This document shows, one piece after another, positions 16,210 through 23,863 of a stretch of 60,364 bases of DNA (the first letter of the stretch is position 1; the number at the start of each line of letters is the position of its first letter). Under the pieces are notes generated by a model that was given only the letters and a program-made list of their open reading frames with translations, made no database searches and was not told the DNA's origin. Origin of the DNA: a virus; the IMG/VR virus record IMGVR_UViG_3300045919_000149, positions 1 to 60,364 of that record. One strand, 5' to 3'. The position numbers were made by a program, and so were the translations under genes.

Positions 16210-16874
16210 TGGCCACCTTCCTGATGTCCGACGTTGTCGCGGATGCGCGGTTGGCCGTTCAGGACTTAGGTGTACTGACTGCTCAGCGTTTTACTGACGC
16301 TCAGTACCTGTCGTTTGCCAACCAAACGCTCAAGCGCATGGCGCTCATTCGCCCCGACTTGTTTGCACTTATTACAACCATGCCAACGGCAGCCGGTGCC
16401 TTGCAAACAGCACCTGCAGACAGCATGCGTTTCATGGAAGCACTGACCGTCGTTGGCGTACAGAATCTCAATGAGATCAACCGGGAAGCCCTCGATCTGA
16501 TGGTGTCAACGTGGCAGATCGGTACCCCCAGCAGCCCGACCAACTGGATGCGCCACCCGCGCAACGCTAATAACTTTTTTGTCTACCCGCCAGCGACTGC
16601 TGGCATTTCTCTGCAGATAGAGTACGTGCAATCACCTGCTCGGTACGCGCTGAACCAGTCACCGGCCTTATTGCCGGATGCGTACTACCCCGTCTTGCTT
16701 GACGGCACTGTTGCATTGCTGGAGATGACAGACAACGAAGCGGTTAACGACGGTCGAGCCAAGCTCTGCTACGACAACTTTACGTCGTTGCTGAAGAGTA
16801 GCGCCGATTCGCGCGCAACTACCGACGGCGAAGGCGCGGGCATGCCGCCCGGAACTAACCCGGGAGTTGTGTAA
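16209..16874 (+). CDS. Head-tail adaptor protein (probable)
   Basis: A 221-residue helical protein whose body (DVVADARLAVQDLG, FTDAQYLSFANQTLKRMALIRPDLF) matches the pattern of podoviral head-tail adaptor or 'gp4-like' proteins that sit below the portal. The end is a disordered Gly/Pro tail. It starts by a 1-bp overlap with the 78-residue gene and ends by a 1-bp overlap with the next gene, so the three are coupled. Confidence 0.65.
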   Translation: MATFLMSDVVADARLAVQDLGVLTAQRFTDAQYLSFANQTLKRMALIRPDLFALITTMPTAAGALQTAPADSMRFMEALTVVGVQNLNEINREALDLMVSTWQIGTPSSPTNWMRHPRNANNFFVYPPATAGISLQIEYVQSPARYALNQSPALLPDAYYPVLLDGTVALLEMTDNEAVNDGRAKLCYDNFTSLLKSSADSRATTDGEGAGMPPGTNPGVV

Positions 16875-17578
16875 TGTCTTTTCCTGTCCCCTACGCTACC
16901 TACTTTGGCGATATTTCGCCTAACGTGCCGGGTGTCCCAGACGCTGTTCTTGGGTTCTATATGAACAAGGTGATGATCGACTTATGTGATCGCGCCAAAG
17001 TCGCTCGGGTGTCAGCGCTGCCAGTTTCACTCGTACCTTGCACCTATGTAAACGGCGCGCCGACCGCGCTTGGGCAAATCGACTATGCGCCGATACTGCC
17101 CCAAGCATACTGCACCATCTCGGCTATTTTGTCTGCCAAGATTTACATGACAAATGCGCAGAAATGGTACGACATACCCAGTCTTACCACTGAGCAGATT
17201 TTTGCCACTCAGCCTGACTGGCCAAACTACCTCAACCCCGGACAACCTTCGGCCGTTACGCAAAAAGACGAACAGTACATCTCGATTGTCCCCGCAGTCA
17301 GCAACGCGGACACGTTTACGCTGTACCTCTTCGTGGCGATACGTCCAACGGTGAGCTCGACATTTGTGGACCCTATCGTTTACGAGTCCAACCGGCGCGC
17401 AATTTACCACGGCACGCTGCACGAACTGATGTCTATGCCCAAGCGCCCATGGACCGATGAAAAACGCGCGCAGTACCACGGCAAGCAGTGGGAATACATG
17501 GTCAATCTGGCCCGGGCCCGCGCAAACAAGAGTTTCAGCCGCGCCAACATATCTGTGGTGCCATCGCCGTGGGCGTAA
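16874..17578 (+). CDS. Tail adaptor / tubular-type protein (234 aa)
   Basis: A 234-residue protein coupled to the adaptor by a TAATG overlap. Landmarks are a C-terminal motif around residues 180-215 (RPWTDEKRAQYHGKQWEYM then ARARANKSF) and a strand-rich middle (DTFTLYLFVAIRPTV). This arrangement is familiar from small tail proteins encoded just before fibres in podoviruses. The likely role is a head-tail completion ring; confidence in the exact role is modest. Confidence 0.65.
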   Translation: MSFPVPYATYFGDISPNVPGVPDAVLGFYMNKVMIDLCDRAKVARVSALPVSLVPCTYVNGAPTALGQIDYAPILPQAYCTISAILSAKIYMTNAQKWYDIPSLTTEQIFATQPDWPNYLNPGQPSAVTQKDEQYISIVPAVSNADTFTLYLFVAIRPTVSSTFVDPIVYESNRRAIYHGTLHELMSMPKRPWTDEKRAQYHGKQWEYMVNLARARANKSFSRANISVVPSPWA

Positions 17579-17587
17579 AGGAATGAC

Positions 17588-18547
17588 ATGGGACAAGTAA
17601 AACTCGCCAACAACGCGTACACCACACTGGCCACTGGTTGCACGGCTATTGCCACGACTGTATCGGTTACGTCATCGGCCGCGTTTCCTGCGGTAACTAC
17701 CGCTTCCACCAACTGGTTTTACGCATGCTTCCAAGACGTTTCCGGCAATCTGGAAATTGTTAAGGTAACGGATGTGACCGGCACCACGTGGACTATCACC
17801 CGTGCGGTCGGAGGCACTACGGCGCAAGCGTTTGCGTCGGGCTCAGTGGTTGAACTGCGGGTCACGGCCGAGACGATCTCCGACATCTTGACGGTGCCCG
17901 GGCAAACAATTACTGGCGGCTCGATTGACAACACCCCGATCGGTGCCACAACCCCAAGCTCGGGGGTATTTAGTACATTGACGGTTAACGGGTACACGCT
18001 TGTAACGGTCGGTACAGTTACCACACCGTCGATCTCTGACGACATTAACCTCAACGCAGCAAACGCTGTCGGCATCAATTCCGACTCAGGCGGTCGCTTG
18101 AATTTTTACAACAACGGGACGTTTGCCGGGTTTTTTCAGGCGGATGCGAATGCCTACTCCGTTACGATGTCGTCGTCCACCGGCACGAAAGTCGTTACTC
18201 GCGGCACCGGGCTGGGTGCGGGGCTCGACAACACCATCGGTTTTTACAATGCAAACGTCGAGCACGTTCGGTTGTCCGCGACTGGCAATCTGGTGCTGGG
18301 AGGTTCGCTTGCGGATGACGGCGTCAACATTTTGCAGGCCAACGGACCTGTGACTATTTCCGGCAATCTGACTGGCCCAGCCGGTACGACCAGCATGACT
18401 TCCGGCTTTCTGTATATTTCGTCCGCGTCTGGAGCGCCCACAGGTGTTCCATCGTCGTTGGCTGGGCACGTGGCGCTCTACTACGATACAGCCACGAATA
18501 ACTTCTACGCATACAACGGCGCTTGGAAGAAAGTGACGCTGACATGA
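17588..18547 (+). CDS. Tail fibre protein A (319 aa)
   Basis: A fibre-type protein. An N-terminal anchoring domain (residues 1-100, with TNWFYACFQD and WTITRAVGG) is followed by the motif NTPIGATTPSSGVFSTL at about 120-136, which recurs in many phage tail fibres. A variable beta-rich shaft follows, and the end is YDTATNNFYAYNGAWKKV. It is a clear paralogue of the next gene over the N-terminal 130 and C-terminal 80 residues, with a divergent centre. The centre probably carries receptor specificity. The stop overlaps the next start (ATGA). Confidence 0.85.
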   Translation: MGQVKLANNAYTTLATGCTAIATTVSVTSSAAFPAVTTASTNWFYACFQDVSGNLEIVKVTDVTGTTWTITRAVGGTTAQAFASGSVVELRVTAETISDILTVPGQTITGGSIDNTPIGATTPSSGVFSTLTVNGYTLVTVGTVTTPSISDDINLNAANAVGINSDSGGRLNFYNNGTFAGFFQADANAYSVTMSSSTGTKVVTRGTGLGAGLDNTIGFYNANVEHVRLSATGNLVLGGSLADDGVNILQANGPVTISGNLTGPAGTTSMTSGFLYISSASGAPTGVPSSLAGHVALYYDTATNNFYAYNGAWKKVTLT

Positions 18548-19533
18548 GCAGCCGCGTTCAGTTTACAAACAACGCGGCAACGACGCTGTCTGTTGGCTGT
18601 AGCGCTGCCGACACCACACTTACGGTTACATCATCCCTCGGCTTTCCGCCTGTTTTGACGGGCAGTAACTGGTTCTACGCATGCTTGCAAGACACTTTTG
18701 CCAACACAGAAATTGTCAAAGTCACAAACATTGTCGGCACTGTGTGGACTGTTGTTCGCGGTATCGGAGGATACACAGCTCGGGCCTTCGTATCAGGGGC
18801 ATCGATAGACCTTCGATTGACAGCCGAAGGTCTTTCTGATTTGTCTGTGCTGCCTGCGCTGGTAACGGTAGGGGGTTCGATCAACAACACCCCGATTGGC
18901 GCTACGTTTCCTAGTACGGGAAGTTTTGTACCAACTGCTGCCACGACTACTGCGTTAAAAGTCAACGGTGTGTGGAACATAAAAACGGGCTTAGTGACAA
19001 ACCCAGTTACTTCCAACTCCATAAACTTTAATTTAGCGTATAACAAAGCTGTAGGGGCTGATGGCTGGACCGGCGCTGCTTGGTACCTGTACACAGGTGG
19101 CAGTTACGCCGGTGGATTGTTCACACGTGCTGGTGGTTTTGGCGTAAGTTTTTCTGCCAACTTTACTACTATTACTACGCAAAGTTCAGCCAGCAGTCAC
19201 AACGATAATATCCGGCTGTACAACGACTCATCCGAACACTGGCGCATTTACGCAGACGGTCGCAGTGGTCTGGGGGCAACTCCCCTCGGCAACCAGTTTA
19301 GCGACGGCGTCAATATCCTGAACGCTGACGGTTCTTTCACGCGTACTGGCAATCTGACCACCGCAGCCGGTACGACTTCGATGGTTGACGGTTTCATCCG
19401 AATACCCGCAAGCGGCGGTCCACCAACTGGCGTTCCAACTGCAGTTACGGGGCAAGTTCCCCTATACTTCGACACAACAAATAACCGGCTCTACGCCTAC
19501 AACGGCGCATGGAAGAAAGTGGGTGTGGCATGA
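18544..19533 (+). CDS. Tail fibre protein B, paralogue of A (329 aa)
   Basis: Arose by tandem duplication of the preceding fibre gene. It shares NWFYACLQD, the NTPIGATFPSTGSF motif, a DGVNIL-containing segment, the PPTGVPTAVTGQVPLYFDT-type segment and the terminal YAYNGAWKKV. The middle (residues 150-235) differs strongly and is rich in aromatics (GWTGAAWYLYTGGSYAGG). The start at 18544 is set by the ATGA overlap; the open frame reaches further upstream but only inside gene A. It likely gives the particle a second binding specificity or forms a hetero-oligomer with A. Confidence 0.85.
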   Translation: MSSRVQFTNNAATTLSVGCSAADTTLTVTSSLGFPPVLTGSNWFYACLQDTFANTEIVKVTNIVGTVWTVVRGIGGYTARAFVSGASIDLRLTAEGLSDLSVLPALVTVGGSINNTPIGATFPSTGSFVPTAATTTALKVNGVWNIKTGLVTNPVTSNSINFNLAYNKAVGADGWTGAAWYLYTGGSYAGGLFTRAGGFGVSFSANFTTITTQSSASSHNDNIRLYNDSSEHWRIYADGRSGLGATPLGNQFSDGVNILNADGSFTRTGNLTTAAGTTSMVDGFIRIPASGGPPTGVPTAVTGQVPLYFDTTNNRLYAYNGAWKKVGVA

Positions 19534-19865
19534 GCGATGAGTTTCGTCCTTCTGGTTTTGACCGACGCGGTGGCGAGCGTCGCGCCGTCAATCAAATTCA
19601 ACCACCACAACCAGAGAGCTGGCATTTGGACAAGAAAGTACCCATCGGTTTTATCTTTGCGTTAATCGTCCAAACAGTTAGCGTCATTTGGTTTTTTGCC
19701 GACCTCAAAAAAGACGTAGAGCTATTGAAGCAAGATGCCGCCGCGCTGCACGTGCGGGATAGCCAAAACATTGATTCGCTCAACAACGTTGTAAAAAATT
19801 TTACCGACCAGTACCGGCTCCTTGATGCCAAGCTGGACCGCCTTATAGAAAGGACCGTGAAATGA
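19530..19865 (+). CDS. Membrane protein with coiled coil, lysis cassette (111 aa)
   Basis: A 111-residue protein with a hydrophilic N-terminal 45 residues, one transmembrane segment (about 46-67, IGFIFALIVQTVSVIWFFA) and a C-terminal coiled coil with heptad Leu/Ile. The layout suits a pinholin/holin-accessory or a membrane-anchored assembly factor. It starts at 19530 by ATGA overlap with fibre B and ends by ATGA overlap with the DUF5675-like gene, placing it in the lysis group. The role is inferred from topology and context. Confidence 0.65.
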   Translation: MSDEFRPSGFDRRGGERRAVNQIQPPQPESWHLDKKVPIGFIFALIVQTVSVIWFFADLKKDVELLKQDAAALHVRDSQNIDSLNNVVKNFTDQYRLLDAKLDRLIERTVK

Positions 19866-20263
19866 AACTCAAAGTTGTACGCGATGGTCTGAAAGAAGAC
19901 TGCACGCTGGGTAAGCTGTACGTCAATGACGAGTTCGAGTGCTTCACGCTTGAAGACGAAGTGCGTCTTGACGGTGAAAAAGTTTTTGGCCAAACCGCAA
20001 TTCCCTACGGAGTCTACGATGTCACCATTACTCATAGTCCTCATTTTGACCGTGATCTGCCTTTGCTTGGTGGTGTACCTAACTTTGAAGGCGTTCGCAT
20101 ACACCCCGGAAACACCGCCGCCGATACAGAAGGGTGTCTACTTGTGGGGCATGAGCGATCAGACGATTCCATCGCCCGATCAAGACTCGCCTTCGACGCC
20201 CTCTTCCCCAAAATACGGGATGCCCTCGACGCGGGTGAAGAAGTCACCATTGAGTACATCTAA
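19862..20263 (+). CDS. DUF5675-like protein, candidate cell-wall enzyme
   Basis: A 133-residue protein with the features I associate with the DUF5675 family: CTLGKLYVNDEFECFTLED near residues 14-32, then AIPYGVYDV, and the signature FEGVRIHPGNTAADTEGCLL (about 75-94) with His and Cys. The His...DTEGC arrangement resembles the HxxxxxxxG...SxGC active site of L,D-transpeptidase-fold enzymes. No other endolysin is visible in the window and this gene sits among holin- and spanin-like genes. A peptidoglycan-acting role is therefore attractive but unproved. Confidence 0.7.
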   Translation: MKLKVVRDGLKEDCTLGKLYVNDEFECFTLEDEVRLDGEKVFGQTAIPYGVYDVTITHSPHFDRDLPLLGGVPNFEGVRIHPGNTAADTEGCLLVGHERSDDSIARSRLAFDALFPKIRDALDAGEEVTIEYI

Positions 20264-20478
20264 TGAGCCATGGTATTGACCTCAATGACATTGACCCCTT
20301 CCACCCCTCACTAATCAAGAGTCAGAGCGTAGCTCTAGCCCTCGGTAAGAACAAGGTGGAACACTATGTTGCCAAGGGTCAAGTCAAAGAAGCGCAGGGC
20401 GCGCGCTCGATCGTTCGCATTATGTGGCAGTCGTTTATGGAGCAGTCAGATATAGATACAGGATGGGGTGAACTATGA
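20263..20478 (+). CDS. Small soluble protein in lysis cassette (71 aa)
   Basis: Seventy-one residues, no hydrophobic segment, mixed charge; reads MSHGIDLNDIDPFHPSL at the start. It overlaps its neighbours by one base upstream (TAATG) and four bases downstream (ATGA). I do not recognise it. It could be an antiholin or a tail protein; nothing decides. Confidence 0.6.
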   Translation: MSHGIDLNDIDPFHPSLIKSQSVALALGKNKVEHYVAKGQVKEAQGARSIVRIMWQSFMEQSDIDTGWGEL

Positions 20479-20693
20479 ATTTCATTCGGCACATCTTCAC
20501 TTGCGCTGATGGCGTAACTTATGACATTGGCCGTGTTAGCTGGGCGGTGAGCCTTGGCGCGGTGATAGCCGCAGGGCTTCATTCAGCGTGGCACGGCCCA
20601 ATTGACCTCATTGCATTTGGCACCGCCATCTCTGGCGTAGTGCTAACGCATGGTGCATCCCTCGGTCTTAAGGCCAACACGGAGCCAAAATGA
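20475..20693 (+). CDS. Holin-like membrane protein (72 aa)
   Basis: A 72-residue protein with two hydrophobic segments (about 24-38, VSLGAVIAAGLHSAW, and 44-62, LIAFGTAISGVVLTHGASL) joined by a short loop, and a short hydrophilic tail. This is the class II holin layout. The motif 'DIGRVSWAV...FGTAISGVVLTHGASLGLKA' resembles small phage holins seen near Rz genes. ATGA overlaps tie it to both neighbours, and it is directly upstream of the spanins. Confidence 0.75.
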   Translation: MNFIRHIFTCADGVTYDIGRVSWAVSLGAVIAAGLHSAWHGPIDLIAFGTAISGVVLTHGASLGLKANTEPK

Positions 20694-21160
20694 ACCTTTT
20701 AGGACCGTATAAATATGTGGTGGATTTTCTGGTTATTGCCGCTCTGGTCGGCATTGCCGCTTTTGGAGTCCACAAGTACAATGCGTACCAGCAAGACATC
20801 GGAGCTGCCAGAGTCCAAGACCAGTGGGACAAAGCAGTCATCTTAGCGAAGGACGCCCAACGTCAACGTGAGATTCAGTTCCAGAAGGAGAAAGACGATG
20901 CCATTGCCCAAGCTGCCAAATCCGCTCAAGTATCTGCTGCTGCTGCTGCCAGTGCTACTCAGTCTGGGCGCGTGCTGCAGTCCACCATCGAAACCATCCT
21001 TGCCCGAAGCGGCAGTGATTCCGTCGATGCCAATCGCAAGTACACCGCTGCCCTCGCAACCGTACTCACTGAGTGCACAAGCGCTTATCGAGAAATGGCG
21101 AAAAACGCTGACGGACACGCTACCGACGAGCAAACCTTAATGAGCGCTTGGCCTAAATAA
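20690..21160 (+). CDS. Rz: Inner-membrane spanin (Rz-like)
   Basis: A 156-residue protein with an N-terminal membrane anchor (about 8-26, YVVDFLVIAALVGIAAFGV) and a long periplasmic coiled coil rich in Ala, Gln and Lys (30-110). A short C-terminal globular end with one Cys follows. This is the type II topology of i-spanins, which with an outer-membrane lipoprotein fuse the two membranes at lysis. The embedded lipoprotein gene at 20898-21140 supports the assignment strongly. Confidence 0.88.
   Translation: MNLLGPYKYVVDFLVIAALVGIAAFGVHKYNAYQQDIGAARVQDQWDKAVILAKDAQRQREIQFQKEKDDAIAQAAKSAQVSAAAAASATQSGRVLQSTIETILARSGSDSVDANRKYTAALATVLTECTSAYREMAKNADGHATDEQTLMSAWPK
20898..21140 (+). CDS. Rz1: Outer-membrane spanin (Rz1-like), embedded out of frame
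   Basis: An 80-residue lipoprotein fully inside the Rz-like gene in the +1 frame. I chose the ATG at 20898, which has AAGGAG nine bases upstream; the in-frame GTG at 20868 lacks one. The signal is basic then hydrophobic (KYLLLLLPVLLSLGAC) with the lipobox L-G-A-C, Cys at about residue 26. A Pro-rich mature part follows (CSPPSKPSLPEAAVIP), as in lambda Rz1. It should be lipidated, moved to the outer membrane and paired with the Rz-like coiled coil. The host is therefore Gram-negative. Confidence 0.88.
   Translation: MPLPKLPNPLKYLLLLLPVLLSLGACCSPPSKPSLPEAAVIPSMPIASTPLPSQPYSLSAQALIEKWRKTLTDTLPTSKP
21066..21076. promoter_or_regulatory. TCACTGAGTGC, stray near-copy of the palindrome
   Basis: A one-mismatch version of TCACTNAGTGA within the spanin genes. 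It is isolated from the cluster at the genome ends and may be chance. Confidence 0.15.
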
Positions 21161-23496
21161 TGCCCGCAATCCAGATCAACAAGTTCCTTGGGGAAGCTCC
21201 GAAGCTCTCCCCGGAACTACTGCCGACCAGCGCGGCTCAGATTGCCACGAACGTCAAGCTGTACTCGGGCAACCTCCTTCCCTACAACGCGTCGTCATAC
21301 CAAGCTAATCTGGTTAAAACAGGACCTATTCAGACGATTTACCCCATGGACGACGGCGTGGGTGGTTTCAAGTGGCTGCACTGGGCCTCCGATGTCGACG
21401 TGGTGCGCGCGCCGGTACCCAACAATGCTTCCACTCAGCGGGTTTACTACACAGGCGACACTGCCGGTAACGGAGAACCCAAGGCGACCACATACTCGCT
21501 GGCCACAACCGGTGCCAGCACGGCGTACCCCTACACCTACTACACGCTAGGGCTTCCCGCACCTTTGACCGCATCAACCGTGACTGCCGGTGCCGCCCTG
21601 CGTTTGGTAAACCCGGGCATCGCGACGGTCATTACCAATCTAGCCTACGTCTCGGGCAGCACGGTCACGGTGACGACTGCGAATCCACACGGGCTCAATA
21701 CCGGCGCGTACATCACCATTTCTGGGGTCACGGTCAACACCGCGTTCAACGTCACCAATGCGCAGATCACGGTTACAAGCACCACGATGTTCACATATTT
21801 TGCCAATGGCACTGCTTCACCGGCCCCGACATTCACGTCCATGACGCTGGACCTGACCGGTTTGCAACTCGCGCGCACCTACGTTTACACGTGGCTCACC
21901 GCATGGGGAGAAGAGTCTGCACCCTCGCCTGTTTCTAATTCGGTTTATCTGTATGAAGGAACGACAGCAACCATTACCGGCATCCCCACGTTTCCAACGA
22001 CCGGCGCGTACGCTGGTGGTGTGTACCAAACGACCGGCATGCTGGTGAACGTGTACCGCACGGTTACATCCACTACAGGCACCACGTATTACCTTGCCGG
22101 TCAGGTGCCGCTTGGCACGCGCAACTACACTTATTCCAAAGTCGGAACGGCCAATACCATAACACTCAACAACCACGGGCTTGTCGCGGGGCAGTCGATA
22201 AGTATCACTGTGACCTTGGGAACGGCCACGCCGGGAGCCTACACGGTAACTTCCGTGACGAATGCCAACGTGTTTGTCATCACCGACGCTGTTTCGAGCA
22301 CCACTTCTGGTGTCGGGGCTCTCACCGTAACGGGTTTTGTCGACACCCAGCCGCTGACCAGTCTGACTACTACTTTGCCCAGCGCCACGTGGTTTCCGCC
22401 ACCGGTCGGCCTGACAGGTATCCGCGCCATCCACAACAACATGCTGGTGGGCTTCACCGGCACGACCGTCTGTTTCTCAGAGCCCGGGCAACCGCATAGC
22501 TGGCCAACCAAGTATTATCAAGAAATCGGACGCACTGTTGTGGCCGTGGGCTCTGTGGGCACCACCGTTATCGTGCTGACCGACGCTAACCCGTGGATTA
22601 TTCAGGGCAACACGCCGACCGCCATGCAGAAAGTCCGCATGGACTCCAACATGCCTTGTGTATCCAAGCGCGGCATGGTCAACATGGACGATGGCCTGTA
22701 CTTCCCCACACGCGGCGGTATTGCTGTGTTCTCGCTGCTGCAAGGCGCATCGCTGGTGACCAACTACGTGTACGACTGGGACAACTTTCGCACGCAGGTG
22801 GACCCCACAACGATTACAGCGACCCGGTACAACAACAAGTACATGGCCAGCCACTCGGTGGGTAACTTCATCTTCGAGAAAGACCAGCACACAGGCGGTT
22901 TCCTGACCGAAACAAACCAAAGTTTCACGGCGGTTTACTACAACCCGAACACGGCCAAGCTGTACTATGCAGTCAACACGATCGCTACGTTGTACCTCTG
23001 GGATGACAGCGGCTACCCGTATCAGAACTTCGAGTGGAAATCGCGTGTTATCCGCACCGAAGAGTTTCAAAACTTTGGCGCGGCCCGGGTGATCGCTGAC
23101 TTCAGCAGCGTGTCAAATATCACCAACACCAACGCAGCGATCACCGCCACCAACTCCACGCTTATGAGCGGGCGACTAACGGGGGGTCCGATCGCGGGCA
23201 ACGGAAATCGGTTTGGCCCGAGCCCGACCAATACCCAACTTGACATCGGCGGCGCGCTGGCTGGAGTACGTGTAGCAGGCAGCAGACTAAAACCGCTGCT
23301 TACTTCCAACGTGGCGCTTTACTTCTACCTGTACACCAACGGGACGCTGGCTGCGACCCACACGGTGACGGATGACTCTGCCTTTCGGCTGCCCACCGGC
23401 TACCGCACGGACAAGTTCGAGGTCCGCATCACTGGCAATGCGCCCGTGCGCGCTATTCAACTCGCTGAGACTATGCAAGGTCTAAAGAAGGTCTAA
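21160..23496 (+). CDS. Tail nozzle / tubular protein B-like (778 aa)
   Basis: A 778-residue beta-rich protein beginning MPAIQINKFLGEAPKLSPELLP, a start typical of the podoviral tail tube end ('nozzle', T7 gp12-like at 794 residues, P22 gp10-type). Motifs such as NNMLVGFTGTTVCFSEPGQPHSWPTKY and VIVLTDANPWIIQG are characteristic of this large beta-propeller family. Two inserted Thr-rich modules (about 150-225 and 330-390) look like Ig-like surface domains. It starts by a 1-bp overlap with the spanin stop and forms the distal tail channel. Confidence 0.8.
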   Translation: MPAIQINKFLGEAPKLSPELLPTSAAQIATNVKLYSGNLLPYNASSYQANLVKTGPIQTIYPMDDGVGGFKWLHWASDVDVVRAPVPNNASTQRVYYTGDTAGNGEPKATTYSLATTGASTAYPYTYYTLGLPAPLTASTVTAGAALRLVNPGIATVITNLAYVSGSTVTVTTANPHGLNTGAYITISGVTVNTAFNVTNAQITVTSTTMFTYFANGTASPAPTFTSMTLDLTGLQLARTYVYTWLTAWGEESAPSPVSNSVYLYEGTTATITGIPTFPTTGAYAGGVYQTTGMLVNVYRTVTSTTGTTYYLAGQVPLGTRNYTYSKVGTANTITLNNHGLVAGQSISITVTLGTATPGAYTVTSVTNANVFVITDAVSSTTSGVGALTVTGFVDTQPLTSLTTTLPSATWFPPPVGLTGIRAIHNNMLVGFTGTTVCFSEPGQPHSWPTKYYQEIGRTVVAVGSVGTTVIVLTDANPWIIQGNTPTAMQKVRMDSNMPCVSKRGMVNMDDGLYFPTRGGIAVFSLLQGASLVTNYVYDWDNFRTQVDPTTITATRYNNKYMASHSVGNFIFEKDQHTGGFLTETNQSFTAVYYNPNTAKLYYAVNTIATLYLWDDSGYPYQNFEWKSRVIRTEEFQNFGAARVIADFSSVSNITNTNAAITATNSTLMSGRLTGGPIAGNGNRFGPSPTNTQLDIGGALAGVRVAGSRLKPLLTSNVALYFYLYTNGTLAATHTVTDDSAFRLPTGYRTDKFEVRITGNAPVRAIQLAETMQGLKKV

Positions 23497-23862
23497 ATGC
23501 CGTCATTTTCGCCCGTACCCGACGTACCCATGGAAGGGCTCAACCTTGCTGAGTCCGGGTTGTTCCGCGCGCTCAAAGAGAACGTAGAAATTCTGTCGGG
23601 CGCGCGTATCAGCGGCATCCGAGCGCTGACCAACGACTCAATCACCGTCGTACCAAGCGACGTTCAGCAAGCCAAACGCACAAACGCAGGCGCTACCGGC
23701 TATGCTACTTCCTATCCAAACTCCGCTTCTGTCGTCTACCCTCTTGTCATTGTGAGCGCTACGGACTATGCCGCTCTCGTTTCGGACGTGCAGAACGTCA
23801 TGAATGACTTGGCGAGACTGCAGAATGTTGTAAACTCACTTCTGCAGCAGCTACGGAGCTAA
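23497..23862 (+). CDS. Small structural protein (121 aa)
   Basis: A 121-residue protein starting directly after the nozzle-like stop. It has a helical N-terminal part (LNLAESGLFRALKENVEIL) and a C-terminal coiled coil with regular Leu/Val spacing (DVQNVMNDLARLQNVVNSLL). The coiled coil suggests an oligomeric tail component. I do not recognise a family. Confidence 0.7.
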   Translation: MPSFSPVPDVPMEGLNLAESGLFRALKENVEILSGARISGIRALTNDSITVVPSDVQQAKRTNAGATGYATSYPNSASVVYPLVIVSATDYAALVSDVQNVMNDLARLQNVVNSLLQQLRS

Positions 23863-23863
23863 C

